Source of the DNA: Pseudomonas sp. UYIF39
GTDB lineage: Bacteria > Pseudomonadota > Gammaproteobacteria > Pseudomonadales > Pseudomonadaceae
DNA: 64,000 nucleotides
Assembly: GCF_029963765.1 (NCBI RefSeq)
Contig: NZ_JALBYU010000007.1
Span: forward strand, 124,001-188,000
Direction: 5' to 3'
Numbering within the stretch: position 1 is the first letter of the stretch; each line of letters opens with the position of its first letter. The translations under genes were made by a program, and so were the position numbers. This document shows positions 1-9,263 of the stretch, piece by piece. The notes beneath the pieces are model-generated. The model was not told where the DNA came from. It was given only the letters and a program-made list of their open reading frames with translations, and made no database searches.

Positions 1-457
1 CATGTGTACCGCCAATAGCTGCCGCAGCATTTTGTCCGAAGCGATGTTCAATCACCTCGCACCGCAAGGCTTCCAGGCGATCAGCGCCGGCAGCTTCCCC
101 AAAGGACAGGTTCTGCCGCGCAGCCTGACCACGTTGCAAGAGGCCGGGATTGCGATCGACGGGTTAAGCAGCAAAGGAAACGACGCCTTCGAGGCCAATC
201 CACCGGACATTGTCATCACCGTCTGCGACAAGGCCGCCGGTGAAGCCTGCCCGGTCTACTTCGGACCGGCCCTGAAGGCCCATTGGGGGCTGGAAGATCC
301 ATCAGACGTGAAGGGTGACGAGACGGTCGTCGCCGCTGCATTCCACTCGACGCTTGCGCGCATCGAAACACGCTGCCGGGCATTCCTCGCCCTGCCCTTC
401 GCCCAACTGGATCGCGATGCACTTAAACGCGAACTCGACCGCATCAGCACGCTGTAA
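1..457 (+). CDS. arsC: Arsenate reductase ArsC, thioredoxin-coupled type (5' end cut by window)
   Basis: Reduces arsenate to arsenite in the cytoplasm so that it can be exported. The visible part opens inside the phosphatase-like loop CTANSCRS (CX5R), which in this low-molecular-weight phosphatase fold normally lies about ten residues from the N-terminus, so the true start is outside the window and the Met at base 2 is internal. Two further Cys in [11 protein letters not shown] fit the Cys relay of this ArsC type, followed by the family motif HWGLEDPSD. About 150 residues are visible. arsH follows 11 bp downstream on the same strand, consistent with one ars operon. The remainder of the operon (arsR, arsB) is not in view. 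Confidence 0.9.
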   Translation, partial: MCTANSCRSILSEAMFNHLAPQGFQAISAGSFPKGQVLPRSLTTLQEAGIAIDGLSSKGNDAFEANPPDIVITVCDKAAGEACPVYFGPALKAHWGLEDPSDVKGDETVVAAAFHSTLARIETRCRAFLALPFAQLDRDALKRELDRISTL

Positions 458-468
458 CGGGAGCCCCC

Positions 469-1161
469 ATGACCCACTCACTGCCTAATCTCGACGCGTC
501 ATTGATTCAACCCATTGCCAGAGGTGACGGCCAACACAAGCCACGAATCCTGTTGCTGTACGGGTCGACCCGCGCACGGTCATTCAGTCGGTTGCTGGTC
601 GAAGAAGCAGCCCGGCTGCTCGAACACTTCGGTGCAGAAACGCGGATCTTCAATCCATCGGGACTCCCGCTACCGGACGACGCACCCAACGATCACCCGA
701 AAGTTCAGGAATTGCTTGAGCTGATGCAATGGTCTGAAGGACAGGTCTGGTGTTCACCTGAGCGTCACGGGTCCATGTCTGCCGTATTCAAGGCGCAGAT
801 AGACTGGGTGCCGCTGGCGTTAGGCGCCGTTCGCCCGACCCAAGGGAAAACGCTCGCCGTCATGCAGGTCAGCGGCGGTTCACAATCCTTTAACGCGGTG
901 AATCAGCTTCGCGTGCTGGGACGCTGGATGCGGATGTTCACAATCCCTAATCAATCTTCCGTGCCGAAGGCTTTTCTGGAGTTTGACGAAGGGAACCGCA
1001 TGAAACCGTCCTTCCTCTATGACCGGGTGGTAGATGTCATGGAAGAACTGGTGAAGTTCACGTTGCTGCTGCGCGAACGCCCTGATCTGGTTGACCGCTA
1101 CTCCGAACGCAAGGAGTCAGCGCAAGAACTGACTCAGCGGGTGAATCAACGGTCGATTTAA
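469..1161 (+). CDS. arsH: ArsH, NADPH-dependent FMN reductase of the arsenic operon
   Basis: Flavodoxin-like FMN enzyme linked to resistance to organoarsenicals, and in some bacteria shown to oxidise trivalent methyl- and aryl-arsenicals. The 230 residues show the phosphate-binding loop [16 protein letters not shown] near residue 28, the [18 protein letters not shown] segment that binds flavin, and the C-terminal [17 protein letters not shown] typical of the family. Length is normal. A GGGAGC ribosome site sits just before the ATG, 11 bp after arsC, so the two are probably co-transcribed. Confidence 0.92.
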   Translation: MTHSLPNLDASLIQPIARGDGQHKPRILLLYGSTRARSFSRLLVEEAARLLEHFGAETRIFNPSGLPLPDDAPNDHPKVQELLELMQWSEGQVWCSPERHGSMSAVFKAQIDWVPLALGAVRPTQGKTLAVMQVSGGSQSFNAVNQLRVLGRWMRMFTIPNQSSVPKAFLEFDEGNRMKPSFLYDRVVDVMEELVKFTLLLRERPDLVDRYSERKESAQELTQRVNQRSI

Positions 1162-1171
1162 AAACAGGGAT

Positions 1172-1192
1172 GAAGCCAACGCGTTTGGCTTC
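1172..1192 (+). terminator. 8-bp hairpin after arsH, possible terminator
   Basis: GAAGCCAA and TTGGCTTC form a perfect 8-bp stem with a 5-nt loop ten bases after the arsH stop. There is no T-run behind it, so it is at best a weak or Rho-assisted terminator; it may instead be part of the remnant reading frame that runs through it. Confidence 0.35.
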
Positions 1193-1243
1193 TACCTGCA
1201 AAAAGGTTTGTTCGAGGAGTACGCCCAGTTCGGGCACGGGCAC

Positions 1244-1279
1244 GAGCATGAGCATGAGCATGAGCATGAGCATGAGCAT
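1244..1279 (+). repeat. Hexanucleotide microsatellite, six perfect GAGCAT units
   Basis: Six uninterrupted copies of GAGCAT. In the frame described for the remnant it encodes Glu-His pairs. A 6-bp unit keeps the frame when the copy number changes, so slippage would vary the length of the tail and not switch the frame. Confidence 0.95.
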
Positions 1280-1374
1280 GACCTTGCCGCGTTCGACCGG
1301 ACGCCGGTAAAGCGTCTGCGATCCACCCGCACTTGTCCTATCCTTTAATCCAACCAACAACTCCGGTCACCGAC

Positions 1375-2085
1375 ATGTCCACCCCCGAATCCACCCTCCT
1401 GCAAAGCTGGCACCACAACGCCCAATCCTGGGTTGAAGCCATCCGCACCGGCGCCATCGAAAGCCGCCTCAAGGTCACCGACCAGGCAATCCTGCTGGCG
1501 GTGTTGGGCCGCCAGCCCGAGCGCGTGCTTGACCTGGGCTGCGGCGAGGGCTGGCTGTTGCGCGCGCTGGCTGAACGGGGCATCAAGGCGGTCGGTGTGG
1601 ATGGCGATGCGACGCTGGTCGAGGCGGCGCGGGCGGCGGGCTCTTCGCCGGTGCATCTGGCGAGCTATGAAGAGTTGATGGAGGCAAAGGTGGACATCGG
1701 CAGCGACTACGAGCTGATCTGCGCCAACTTCGCCCTGCTGCACCAGGACATCATCCCGCTGCTCGCCGCCATGAACGCCCTGCTCGTCCCTGGCGGCGCG
1801 CTGGTGATCCAGACGCTGCATCCGTGGACCGTGGCGGCGGGCGACTATCAGGATGGCTGGCGGGAAGAGACTTTTGCCGGGTTCAAGGGGCAGTGGCAAC
1901 CCATGCCGTGGTACTTGCGCACCTTGTCCAGCTGGATCAATGCGCTGGACATGGCCGGTTTTCAGCTGGTCGCCCTGCAGGAGCCGCAGCATCCGCAAAG
2001 TCCTGTGCCGCAGTCATTGCTGTTGGTGGCCGAGCCGCAGGGTTCGCTACTCTTCAGTCAGTCCCTTCCCGCACCCACCGCCTGA
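1375..2085 (+). CDS. Class I SAM-dependent methyltransferase
   Basis: A 236-residue methyltransferase with a clear S-adenosylmethionine site, VLDLGCGEGWLLRALAERG, around residue 45, and acidic position AVGVDGDATLV after strand 2. Substrate unknown; the fold resembles UbiG and Tam-type small-molecule methyltransferases. The ATG at 1375 is preferred over the upstream TTG at 1333 because homologous proteins begin a few residues before this point. Its 3' end overlaps the convergent HExxH gene by 32 bp. No operon partner on the same strand. Confidence 0.82.
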   Translation: MSTPESTLLQSWHHNAQSWVEAIRTGAIESRLKVTDQAILLAVLGRQPERVLDLGCGEGWLLRALAERGIKAVGVDGDATLVEAARAAGSSPVHLASYEELMEAKVDIGSDYELICANFALLHQDIIPLLAAMNALLVPGGALVIQTLHPWTVAAGDYQDGWREETFAGFKGQWQPMPWYLRTLSSWINALDMAGFQLVALQEPQHPQSPVPQSLLLVAEPQGSLLFSQSLPAPTA

Positions 2086-2632
2086 CCTCAGCCTGTATGG
2101 CATAAGCCGGCGCCTCCACAGCATTGAAATCCTGTGTATACCGCTGGGCAAATCCTTCTACCCCCCACTCCTGATACTGCTGCACATGCTTTAATTCGTG
2201 AGCCCAGAGCGCGACGTTCTGTTCTGCAGCTTGAGCGTCCCGGAAGAGGATGATGTCGATCAGCGTCACGGCACCGACATCGGGGTTTTGCAGCATGGCT
2301 GTGGCGGCGCTGAGTTGGCCGTTGTCGCTCACTTTGTAGCGCGCGGTATCGAGAACGCTGGGGTCGTACCAGCGCAGCAGTTGCTCCCGGATGCGCGGTG
2401 GAATGGGTTGGATGCCGGCGCTGGCTGCTTCAGCGCGGGCTTGGGTCAGCCACAGCGCCAGGGCAGGTGCCGCGATCTGGTAGATGCCATCAGGCACCAC
2501 GTCGGGCAGGCAGATGCAGCCGTCCAGGCACACTTGTTTCTCGCCAGGTGGGCAGGCGTTGGTCTGGGCTGGCACTTCAAGCGTCAGGCAAAGAACAAAC
2601 AGCGCCACCAGGCGCGCGGTGATGGACAGCAT
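2054..2632 (-). CDS. Secreted DUF4157-like protein with HExxH metallopeptidase motif
   Basis: 192 residues with an N-terminal signal peptide (hydrophobic stretch LVALFVLCLTLEVPAQT) and a small Cys cluster (CPPGEKQVCLDGCIC) just after it. The motif WAHELKHVQQYQ contains HELKH, a perfect HExxH zinc site, in the setting of DUF4157-type proteins, and is followed by NAVEAPAYAIQAE, a conserved helix in that family. A periplasmic or secreted peptidase-like role is inferred, with no known substrate. The gene ends inside the convergent methyltransferase gene. Confidence 0.7.
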   Translation of the reverse strand: MLSITARLVALFVLCLTLEVPAQTNACPPGEKQVCLDGCICLPDVVPDGIYQIAAPALALWLTQARAEAASAGIQPIPPRIREQLLRWYDPSVLDTARYKVSDNGQLSAATAMLQNPDVGAVTLIDIILFRDAQAAEQNVALWAHELKHVQQYQEWGVEGFAQRYTQDFNAVEAPAYAIQAEVRRWVREGTD

Positions 2633-2803
2633 TGGGCGCTCCAGGGACGGACGCAGCGCGAACAGGGGGTCACAATTGATCGACGATCCGCATGGCTTCA
2701 GCGTAGTCCCGAACCAAGCGCCTCAAAGATAATCGCAGGAAATGGCAGACCACTGTTTCCTTGAATCCACAGTCGATAGCGGTCAGGTAACCCGTAAAGA
2801 ACC

Positions 2804-2842
2804 AAAAAAAAGCCCCGCACTTCAACCGAAGGCGGGGCTTTT
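2804..2842 (-). terminator. Rho-independent terminator of the alcohol dehydrogenase gene
   Basis: GCCCCGC (2812-2818) pairs with GCGGGGC (2832-2838); on the minus strand the stem is followed by a run of eight or nine T. It lies 28 bp past the stop of the iron alcohol dehydrogenase gene. Confidence 0.92.
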
Positions 2843-2869
2843 GATCTGGCTGGCGTCACTTCACATCGG

Positions 2870-4018
<1,149 letters not shown>

Positions 4019-4311
4019 GATAATTCCTCTTTTATTCTGGAAACCCGGAAATCAGGTGAGGTCTTCTACTCATATCGCAGGCTGTGAGGCGGGTCTGATT
4101 GTCATCATTGACGAAGTTCAGCGGGAGACGTGCTGCATCAAGTGTTCAGGCGAACAGTGTTTTAAGACGCAGAGGTGAATGGGCCATCGCAGCCGTTATC
4201 TTTTGATCATGGGATTGAGCCTAAACCTATGACGCCAGGCTGGAATGGTCCTTTAGCTTTCATTGGCACCTCCTTTAGTACTGGGAGGTAACGCGCAGGA
4301 CACTCAGAAAC

Positions 4312-5058
4312 TCAACCGCGCACCAGATAGGCTCCTGACGGAACCCGATATCGCAGCTTCTTGCAGCTGCCGGGTGCGGGCTGATGCCCGGGCGGGCGAT
4401 CAGGAAACCAGATTCGGCATTTACCCGGAGGCGGCCAATGGCCGCGGGGAATCTCAACCTCATCGTAAGCGGACTCTGGCTCGACGGAAGCCACTGGCAA
4501 TTCCTCTTCGGGCTGTGGTCTGCCAGCCGTCGGCAAATCCGATACCCTCTCTGCCTTTGCGCGAGCGAAGTTGCCAGCGTTGGGTTGTTCAGCCGCGGCC
4601 ATTTCTGCTTCGCGGCGCTTTCGGGCCTCCTCTTCGAGCCCCTTCTGTACTGCGACCAGGTCCTCTTTGGCGTTGGGTGAGGTACTCGAAGCCTTGGCCT
4701 GCTGCGCCGCCTGGATCAATTGGAAGTTGCGGTTGCGTAACTCGACGTTGCTACCAACCCGCATGTTCGAGCGCGCCGCCAACGTTTCAGCCTGCTGGTA
4801 CTGCCCCTGCTGAAGACGCAACACACCAAGGTAATGCAGCGTCGCGGGATTGTTCGGCTGGATATGCAGGGCACGCTCCAGCGTGGCAGCGGCTTGGTCC
4901 CACTGGCCATTTTCATACTGCCGCGAGGCGGTTTCGATTAGCGTGGTTGATGCGCTGTTACTTTGCGAGGGCGCTCTTCGCTCGGCAGCAACCGAGCAAA
5001 GCGACACGACGGCGCAGAACACCAGGATGAGACCCGGCAGAAAACTCTTGGTTGGCAT
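4312..5058 (-). CDS. Exported TPR-repeat protein with Pro/Cys-rich C-terminus
   Basis: 248 residues. An N-terminal signal peptide (PGLILVFCAVVSLCSVAA) is followed by two to three tetratricopeptide repeats at about residues 40-110 (QYENGQWDQAAATLERAL, then NPATLHYLGVLRLQQGQYQ). A Glu/Arg/Ala-rich, probably coiled segment spans 130-170. The C-terminus from about residue 200 carries GHWPPPGKCRIWFPDRPPG, and then PGSCKKL, a small two-Cys motif found at the end of many envelope proteins of unknown function. A scaffold role in the periplasm is inferred from the TPRs only. No operon partner is evident. Confidence 0.72.
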   Translation of the reverse strand: MPTKSFLPGLILVFCAVVSLCSVAAERRAPSQSNSASTTLIETASRQYENGQWDQAAATLERALHIQPNNPATLHYLGVLRLQQGQYQQAETLAARSNMRVGSNVELRNRNFQLIQAAQQAKASSTSPNAKEDLVAVQKGLEEEARKRREAEMAAAEQPNAGNFARAKAERVSDLPTAGRPQPEEELPVASVEPESAYDEVEIPRGHWPPPGKCRIWFPDRPPGHQPAPGSCKKLRYRVPSGAYLVRG

Positions 5059-5215
5059 CAGGGGGGGCGGACTCGGCTGATCTAGGACGGCACGGCCGTA
5101 AAACAGGCCCCAGCGCTGCTCGGCATCTCCGATACAGGGCCCCTATCGACCTGACCAGTACCCTGAAGTTCCCGCTGCAACGGCCACTGCGGATGGCCTG
5201 GAATCCGCAGCCTTC

Positions 5216-6172
5216 TCATGCTGATTGTCTGCGCCAGGTGCCGGGTGATGTGCCGAACTGGCGTTTGAATGCGCGACTGAACGCGGCTTCGGATTCGTAG
5301 CCAACAGCAAAGCCGATTTGCGCCACATTACCGCGACCTTCGCGCAGGTGCTGAGCCGCCACGTGCATACGCCAGAGCGTCAGGTATTGCATCGGTGGCT
5401 GTCCGACCAATGTCGTGAATCGCTCCGCGAATACCGAGCGCGACATGCCCACTTCAAGCGCCAGTGCTTCTGCCGTCCAGCCCTCGGTTGGACGAGCATG
5501 GAGCAGCGCCAGTGCGCGCCCGATATGCGGATCTCGCAAACCCGCCAGCCACCCGCGCCGCTCAGTGGGGAGGTTCGCGACATACTGGCTGACGGCTTCG
5601 ACGAACAGCAATTCGGATAATTTGGCGAGGACCGTTGTCGAGCCGACACGCCCCGCCGCAATCTCACTGACAGCGAAACGGAATGAGCTTTCAATCCAGG
5701 CTCCCGAAGCCGTCGCGCGGACATCTAACTTCAACAAGGATGGCAGCGACGAAAGCAACGGACTGAACGGTGTTTCAGAGCCGAGGAATCCGCACAATAG
5801 TTGTGTGGCCTCGCCGCCCCCGCCGTACTTGATTCGTGAAATGCCGCCGACTTCCGGCGGCTGAATAACTTCGCGCCCCGACATGGGCGCAATGCTTAGA
5901 TCACTGCCAAAAGTATGAACGTCATTGCGGGGAAGCAGAATGAGTTCGCCTGCCCGCACGTCGAGGGGGGCGCCATCGTCGATTCGCAATTGCATGTGCC
6001 CAGCGGCGACAAAATGCGACGCAATGACATGTCGAGGTGCCGCCAGGAACGGTTTGCAATCGTCTGCCGAGATTCTTCCGTTGACGCACCAGGGCGCAGT
6101 GAACTCCGCCTCGAGGAAGACCCCTCCAGACAGCCGAATCACACGTAACACATCAGATAGCGCATCCAACAA
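5216..6172 (-). CDS. AraC-family regulator with N-terminal cupin domain
   Basis: 318 residues: a cupin_6-type ligand domain at 1-190 (with RAGELILLPRNDVHTFG near 75) and a double helix-turn-helix AraC domain at about 215-315 (TAEALALEVGMSRSVFAERF and IGFAVGYESEAAFSRAFKR). It is divergent from the diiron oxygenase gene, with about 200 bp between starts, so it is the natural candidate to control that gene and the MAPEG gene behind it. Regulators of this type often respond to aromatic or oxidative stress ligands, but the ligand here is unknown. Confidence 0.88.
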   Translation of the reverse strand: MLDALSDVLRVIRLSGGVFLEAEFTAPWCVNGRISADDCKPFLAAPRHVIASHFVAAGHMQLRIDDGAPLDVRAGELILLPRNDVHTFGSDLSIAPMSGREVIQPPEVGGISRIKYGGGGEATQLLCGFLGSETPFSPLLSSLPSLLKLDVRATASGAWIESSFRFAVSEIAAGRVGSTTVLAKLSELLFVEAVSQYVANLPTERRGWLAGLRDPHIGRALALLHARPTEGWTAEALALEVGMSRSVFAERFTTLVGQPPMQYLTLWRMHVAAQHLREGRGNVAQIGFAVGYESEAAFSRAFKRQFGTSPGTWRRQSA

Positions 6173-6371
6173 TTGCCAGCCCTCCTTTCCGGAGTCCGGA
6201 GCATGTAATCAGGCGCGCTGGTCATTCACCGCCTGAACTGCGAGGCCTAGATTAGCACCAACGTGGACTCAGTGATCGAGACGATCCTCAGATGCTTCAC
6301 CCATGGTCATTGACTCCAGCGTTAACCGTAATTGGCCCATTCCAACTCGACCACGGAAGCCGGAGATCAAT

Positions 6372-7325
6372 ATGAACACCGCAGTTACCCTACCCAGCCC
6401 GGATTCGGGCAACGCCGCCCGTTATGCTCAACTTGTCAGATCATCGAAGAAAGCGGAATGGCAGATCGATCGCGATTTGCTACAGGGCCGCAGCTTCGAC
6501 TTCTCGCGCAAATTCTTGCCCGACGGACTATCGCGGATCGATCGCCTGACCTTTCTCGATGCGGACGAGGCGCGCCTGCTCAGCCAGATTCAGGGCCGAA
6601 CCTATGCGTATATTTTTGGCCTGGTCGAGCGTTTCATCAGTGCCAAAATGCTCGATCAAGGTCGGGCCCATGTATTTGACGATCAGCTCGCACTCGAAGC
6701 GCTGGTGCGCTTTTCCAACGACGAGATCAAACACCAGGAGCTGTTCCGGCGCATTGAGACGATGATGGGTACGCAATTGCCAGCGGGATATCGTCAAGTT
6801 GCCGATCCAAACGATGTGGCGCGCGCGGTACTTGCGGCCAGCACCTGGTCGGTACTGGCACTGACCTGTCATATCGAGCTGTTTGTTCAGACGCACTACG
6901 TGCAAAGCATCGCCCCGCACGAGGAGTTGTGCCCACTCTTCAAGGATGTCTTCAAATTTCACTGGAAGGATGAAAGCCGGCACGTCGTACTTGATGAACT
7001 GGAGTGGAAGGCGGAGCACGCGAAACGCTCGCCAGCCGAGCGCGACCAGGCAGTGAACGATCTGATTGCGCTAGTGGCGGCCGTCGACGCAATCCTGCAG
7101 GCACAGTCGGCATCCGATGCCGACTACTTCATTCGAAATGCTTCACGATCGTTCAGTGTCGATGAGACAGCGCAAATCGAAGCCTGCGTGCTGAGCGCCT
7201 ACCGCTGGCAATACATTATCTCGGGCGTGCAGCACCCACACTTTGGCCGGCTGCTTACGCGCATGACAACGCCAGCACAGATGTCCAGGATTCAGACCGC
7301 ACTGGCACCCATCATGAGCAACTGA
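6372..7325 (+). CDS. Ferritin-like diiron oxygenase family protein
   Basis: 317 residues from the ATG at 6372, which has GGAG six bases upstream; a longer frame opens at 6303 without such a site. Two ligand clusters of a four-helix diiron protein are visible, FSNDEIKHQELFRR (ExxH) and KDESRHVVLDELEW (ExxRH plus a further Glu), with HIELFVQTHY on an intervening helix. This matches the AurF-like and related diiron oxygenase families in layout. Substrate unknown. It is divergent from an AraC-type regulator and is followed 80 bp later by a MAPEG protein, suggesting an inducible oxidation or detoxification unit. Confidence 0.75.
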   Translation: MNTAVTLPSPDSGNAARYAQLVRSSKKAEWQIDRDLLQGRSFDFSRKFLPDGLSRIDRLTFLDADEARLLSQIQGRTYAYIFGLVERFISAKMLDQGRAHVFDDQLALEALVRFSNDEIKHQELFRRIETMMGTQLPAGYRQVADPNDVARAVLAASTWSVLALTCHIELFVQTHYVQSIAPHEELCPLFKDVFKFHWKDESRHVVLDELEWKAEHAKRSPAERDQAVNDLIALVAAVDAILQAQSASDADYFIRNASRSFSVDETAQIEACVLSAYRWQYIISGVQHPHFGRLLTRMTTPAQMSRIQTALAPIMSN

Positions 7326-7405
7326 TCGACAGGGGCGACCGACCGCGCGTCGGTCGCACGATGGTGGGATGACGTGCTGAAAATGATTGATTGAGGATGG
7401 CAGCC

Positions 7406-7828
7406 ATGACGATTCCGATGTGGATGCTGCTTGGATTTACGACCTGGACTTTACTGTTGTTGATGGCAACCGTCGGGGTGTATCGCTGGGTCAGAATCTT
7501 GTTCTCGAATGTTCCGATTGCTTCTTTCCGAAGCGATCAGCTCGAAGGCGAGGATTGGTATCGGCGCGGGACAAGAGCACACGCGAACTGTGTGGAAAAT
7601 CTGCCTGTCTTTGCCGTCATCGTGTACGTGATTTCAGCCCTTGGGGTCGACGGCCCTGCAGTGAGCTACTTATCCATAATCGTCCTGATCGCTCGCGTGT
7701 GCCAGTCTCTGGTTCACGTGTCCCATGTGCAAACCGATACGTTCGTGGCGGTTCGATTTACCTTCTTTAGCGTGCAGTTGGTCTGTTTTCTTGCGCTCAT
7801 TGTTATAGCCGCTTGGTACGGCGCCTGA
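7406..7828 (+). CDS. MAPEG-family membrane protein
   Basis: 140 residues with four predicted membrane helices and the MAPEG-type sequence GTRAHANCVENLPVFAVIVY near residue 55, in which the Arg and Glu-Asn are typical of this glutathione-linked family. The start at 7406 is chosen because GAGG lies nine bases upstream; frames opening at 7391 and 7397 lack a usable site. It sits 80 bp behind the diiron oxygenase on the same strand and may be co-transcribed. Enzymatic activity (glutathione transferase or peroxidase) is possible but not shown. Confidence 0.82.
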   Translation: MTIPMWMLLGFTTWTLLLLMATVGVYRWVRILFSNVPIASFRSDQLEGEDWYRRGTRAHANCVENLPVFAVIVYVISALGVDGPAVSYLSIIVLIARVCQSLVHVSHVQTDTFVAVRFTFFSVQLVCFLALIVIAAWYGA

Positions 7829-7995
7829 AGACTCAAATAGAGGGATGAATTCAGGCCTGGTGCTGCCAATCAACATTTCGCTCGGACGCGCCCCTGGCGA
7901 GCCAGTGATTAGATTCGATCCAGACTATCTTCGGCGCGACCGGTTGAATCCACAGCCAAAAGCGAACACTCCATGCTTCTACTAAATAGGACTTT

Positions 7996-8361
7996 TCACT
8001 CCACAACATCGATTGAAATCAACTCGATACCGGCGAGTTTTCGGGTCAGGAAGTGCGTCACACCATCCATTGCTTGAGCGTCCCGAAGGGATGCCGTTCT
8101 GCCCGTCGATGCTGTTGGAGCATCAAGGATTGAGCCGGGAAAGTCGGCGCCCTTAATCTCACACTTTGTTACCGCATACCCCAGCAGGGTGTAAAAACCT
8201 GCTTTGGTAACAGCCTCGCAGACTGCCTCCCCCCCTGCGCCAACCTGCCTGCAAAGGCCATCCCAGAGCGCTGTGCAGGCTTTCTCAAACGTCCAATCCG
8301 CGAATTGGCCGGCTGATTGCATATGCTTGTCTGTACAAGTATCTGCGTGTGCATAAGACAT
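7996..8361 (-). CDS. Hypothetical protein
   Basis: 121 residues from the ATG at 8361; the frame stays open further upstream but would then run into the hisJ gene. The protein is rich in Ala, Thr and Cys, with GLCRQVGAGGEAVCEAV and HFLTRKLAGIELISIDVV near the end. No family recognised, and no membrane segment or signal peptide is apparent. The ribosome site is weak. It is divergent from hisJ with only 64 bp between start codons, so part of it may be the hisJ regulatory region instead. Confidence 0.4.
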   Translation of the reverse strand: MSYAHADTCTDKHMQSAGQFADWTFEKACTALWDGLCRQVGAGGEAVCEAVTKAGFYTLLGYAVTKCEIKGADFPGSILDAPTASTGRTASLRDAQAMDGVTHFLTRKLAGIELISIDVVE

Positions 8362-8425
8362 TACGCTGCGCAGTACACGCGCTCTTGCGGCACAAGCGCT
8401 TTCGATGGTCCTTGGGAATAAAATA

Positions 8426-9208
8426 ATGAAAAAAGCATTTCTCTCCCTTTCTGCATTGGCTTTGTGTGTGGCTGCCGGTTCTGCGCTGGCCAAGGAGTAC
8501 AAGGAGTTGCGCTTTGGCGTCGACCCCTCTTATGCGCCGTTCGAATCCAAGGCCGCCGATGGCCGCCTCGTGGGCTTCGATATCGACCTTGGCAACGCGA
8601 TCTGCGCTGAGCTGAAGGTCAAGTGCAAGTGGGTTGAAAGCGACTTCGACGGCATGATTCCCGGCCTCAAGGCCAACAAGTTCGATGGCGTGATCTCCTC
8701 CATGACCGCCACGCCAGCGCGTGAGAAAGTCATCGATTTCTCGAGCGAGCTGTTCTCTGGCCCGACCGCGCTAGTATTCAAGAAAGGCGCGGCCATCGGC
8801 ACCGATCCGGCCTCCCTCAAGGGTAAGAAAGTCGGCTACGAACAAGGCACCATCCAGGAAGCCTACGCCAAGGCCGTATTGGACAAGGCTGGGGTAGAAA
8901 CCCAGGCCTACGCCAACCAGGACCAGGTGTACGCGGACCTGATCTCCGGACGCCTTGATGCCTCAATCCAGGACAAGCTGCAAGCCGAACTGGGCTTCCT
9001 GAAGTCGCCACCAGGCGCTGACTTCCAAGTCAGCGAGCCGGTCGAAAGCCCCCTGCTGCCAGCCAAAACCGCCGTGGGTCTGACCAAAGGCAACGCCGAG
9101 CTCCAGGCTTTGCTGAACAAAGGTATCAAGGCACTGCACGACAATGGCACCTATGCGGCCGTCCAGCAGAAGCACTTTGGCGATCTGAATCTCTACAGCG
9201 GCAAATAA
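8426..9208 (+). CDS. hisJ: Histidine/basic amino-acid ABC transporter, periplasmic binding protein
   Basis: Binds a basic amino acid in the periplasm and delivers it to the membrane complex encoded next. 260 residues: signal peptide ending at GSALAKE, then an SBP_bac_3 fold with FGVDPSYAPFESKAADGRL, GFDIDLGNAICAELKVKC (with the Cys pair seen in HisJ-like proteins) and SSMTATPAREKVIDFS. The ATG at 8426 is used because it starts the signal peptide; the ATG at 8405 adds seven residues. First gene of a four-gene importer. Specificity among His, Arg, Lys and ornithine cannot be settled by eye. Confidence 0.88.
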   Translation: MKKAFLSLSALALCVAAGSALAKEYKELRFGVDPSYAPFESKAADGRLVGFDIDLGNAICAELKVKCKWVESDFDGMIPGLKANKFDGVISSMTATPAREKVIDFSSELFSGPTALVFKKGAAIGTDPASLKGKKVGYEQGTIQEAYAKAVLDKAGVETQAYANQDQVYADLISGRLDASIQDKLQAELGFLKSPPGADFQVSEPVESPLLPAKTAVGLTKGNAELQALLNKGIKALHDNGTYAAVQQKHFGDLNLYSGK

Positions 9209-9217
9209 TGACCCTGC

Positions 9218-9243
9218 GCCCATTTCCGGATGGGCACTTTTTT
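9218..9243 (+). terminator. Hairpin plus T-run between hisJ and hisQ (attenuating terminator)
   Basis: GCCCAT (9218-9223) pairs with ATGGGC (9230-9235), followed by AC and six T. It lies between the binding-protein gene and the first permease gene of the same operon. Such partial terminators are known to keep binding protein in excess over the membrane components. Confidence 0.8.
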
Positions 9244-9263
9244 GATTGACGTAGGGCTGCTCA

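Larger units (their letters stand above)
1163..1348 (+). pseudogene. Remnant reading frame with His-rich repeat tail
   Basis: A frame open to a TAA at 1346-1348, with no plausible ATG or ribosome site, encodes a segment including [14 protein letters not shown], then a run of alternating Glu and His, then [17 protein letters not shown]. The His-rich tail resembles metal-binding tails of metal-handling proteins, and the place next to arsenic genes is suggestive, but I do not recognise the family. It looks like the 3' end of a gene whose 5' part was lost. It could also be a chance open frame in the methyltransferase leader. Confidence 0.35.

Noticed and set aside
1058..1360. Minus-strand frame with Met-Leu repeats opposite the GAGCAT tract
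   Set aside because: It is the complement of the microsatellite and runs into arsH; no ribosome site.
4264..4282. Sigma-54-like promoter (TGGCAC-N5-TT) on the plus strand
   Set aside because: The -12 half lacks the GC of the consensus and no plus-strand gene follows.
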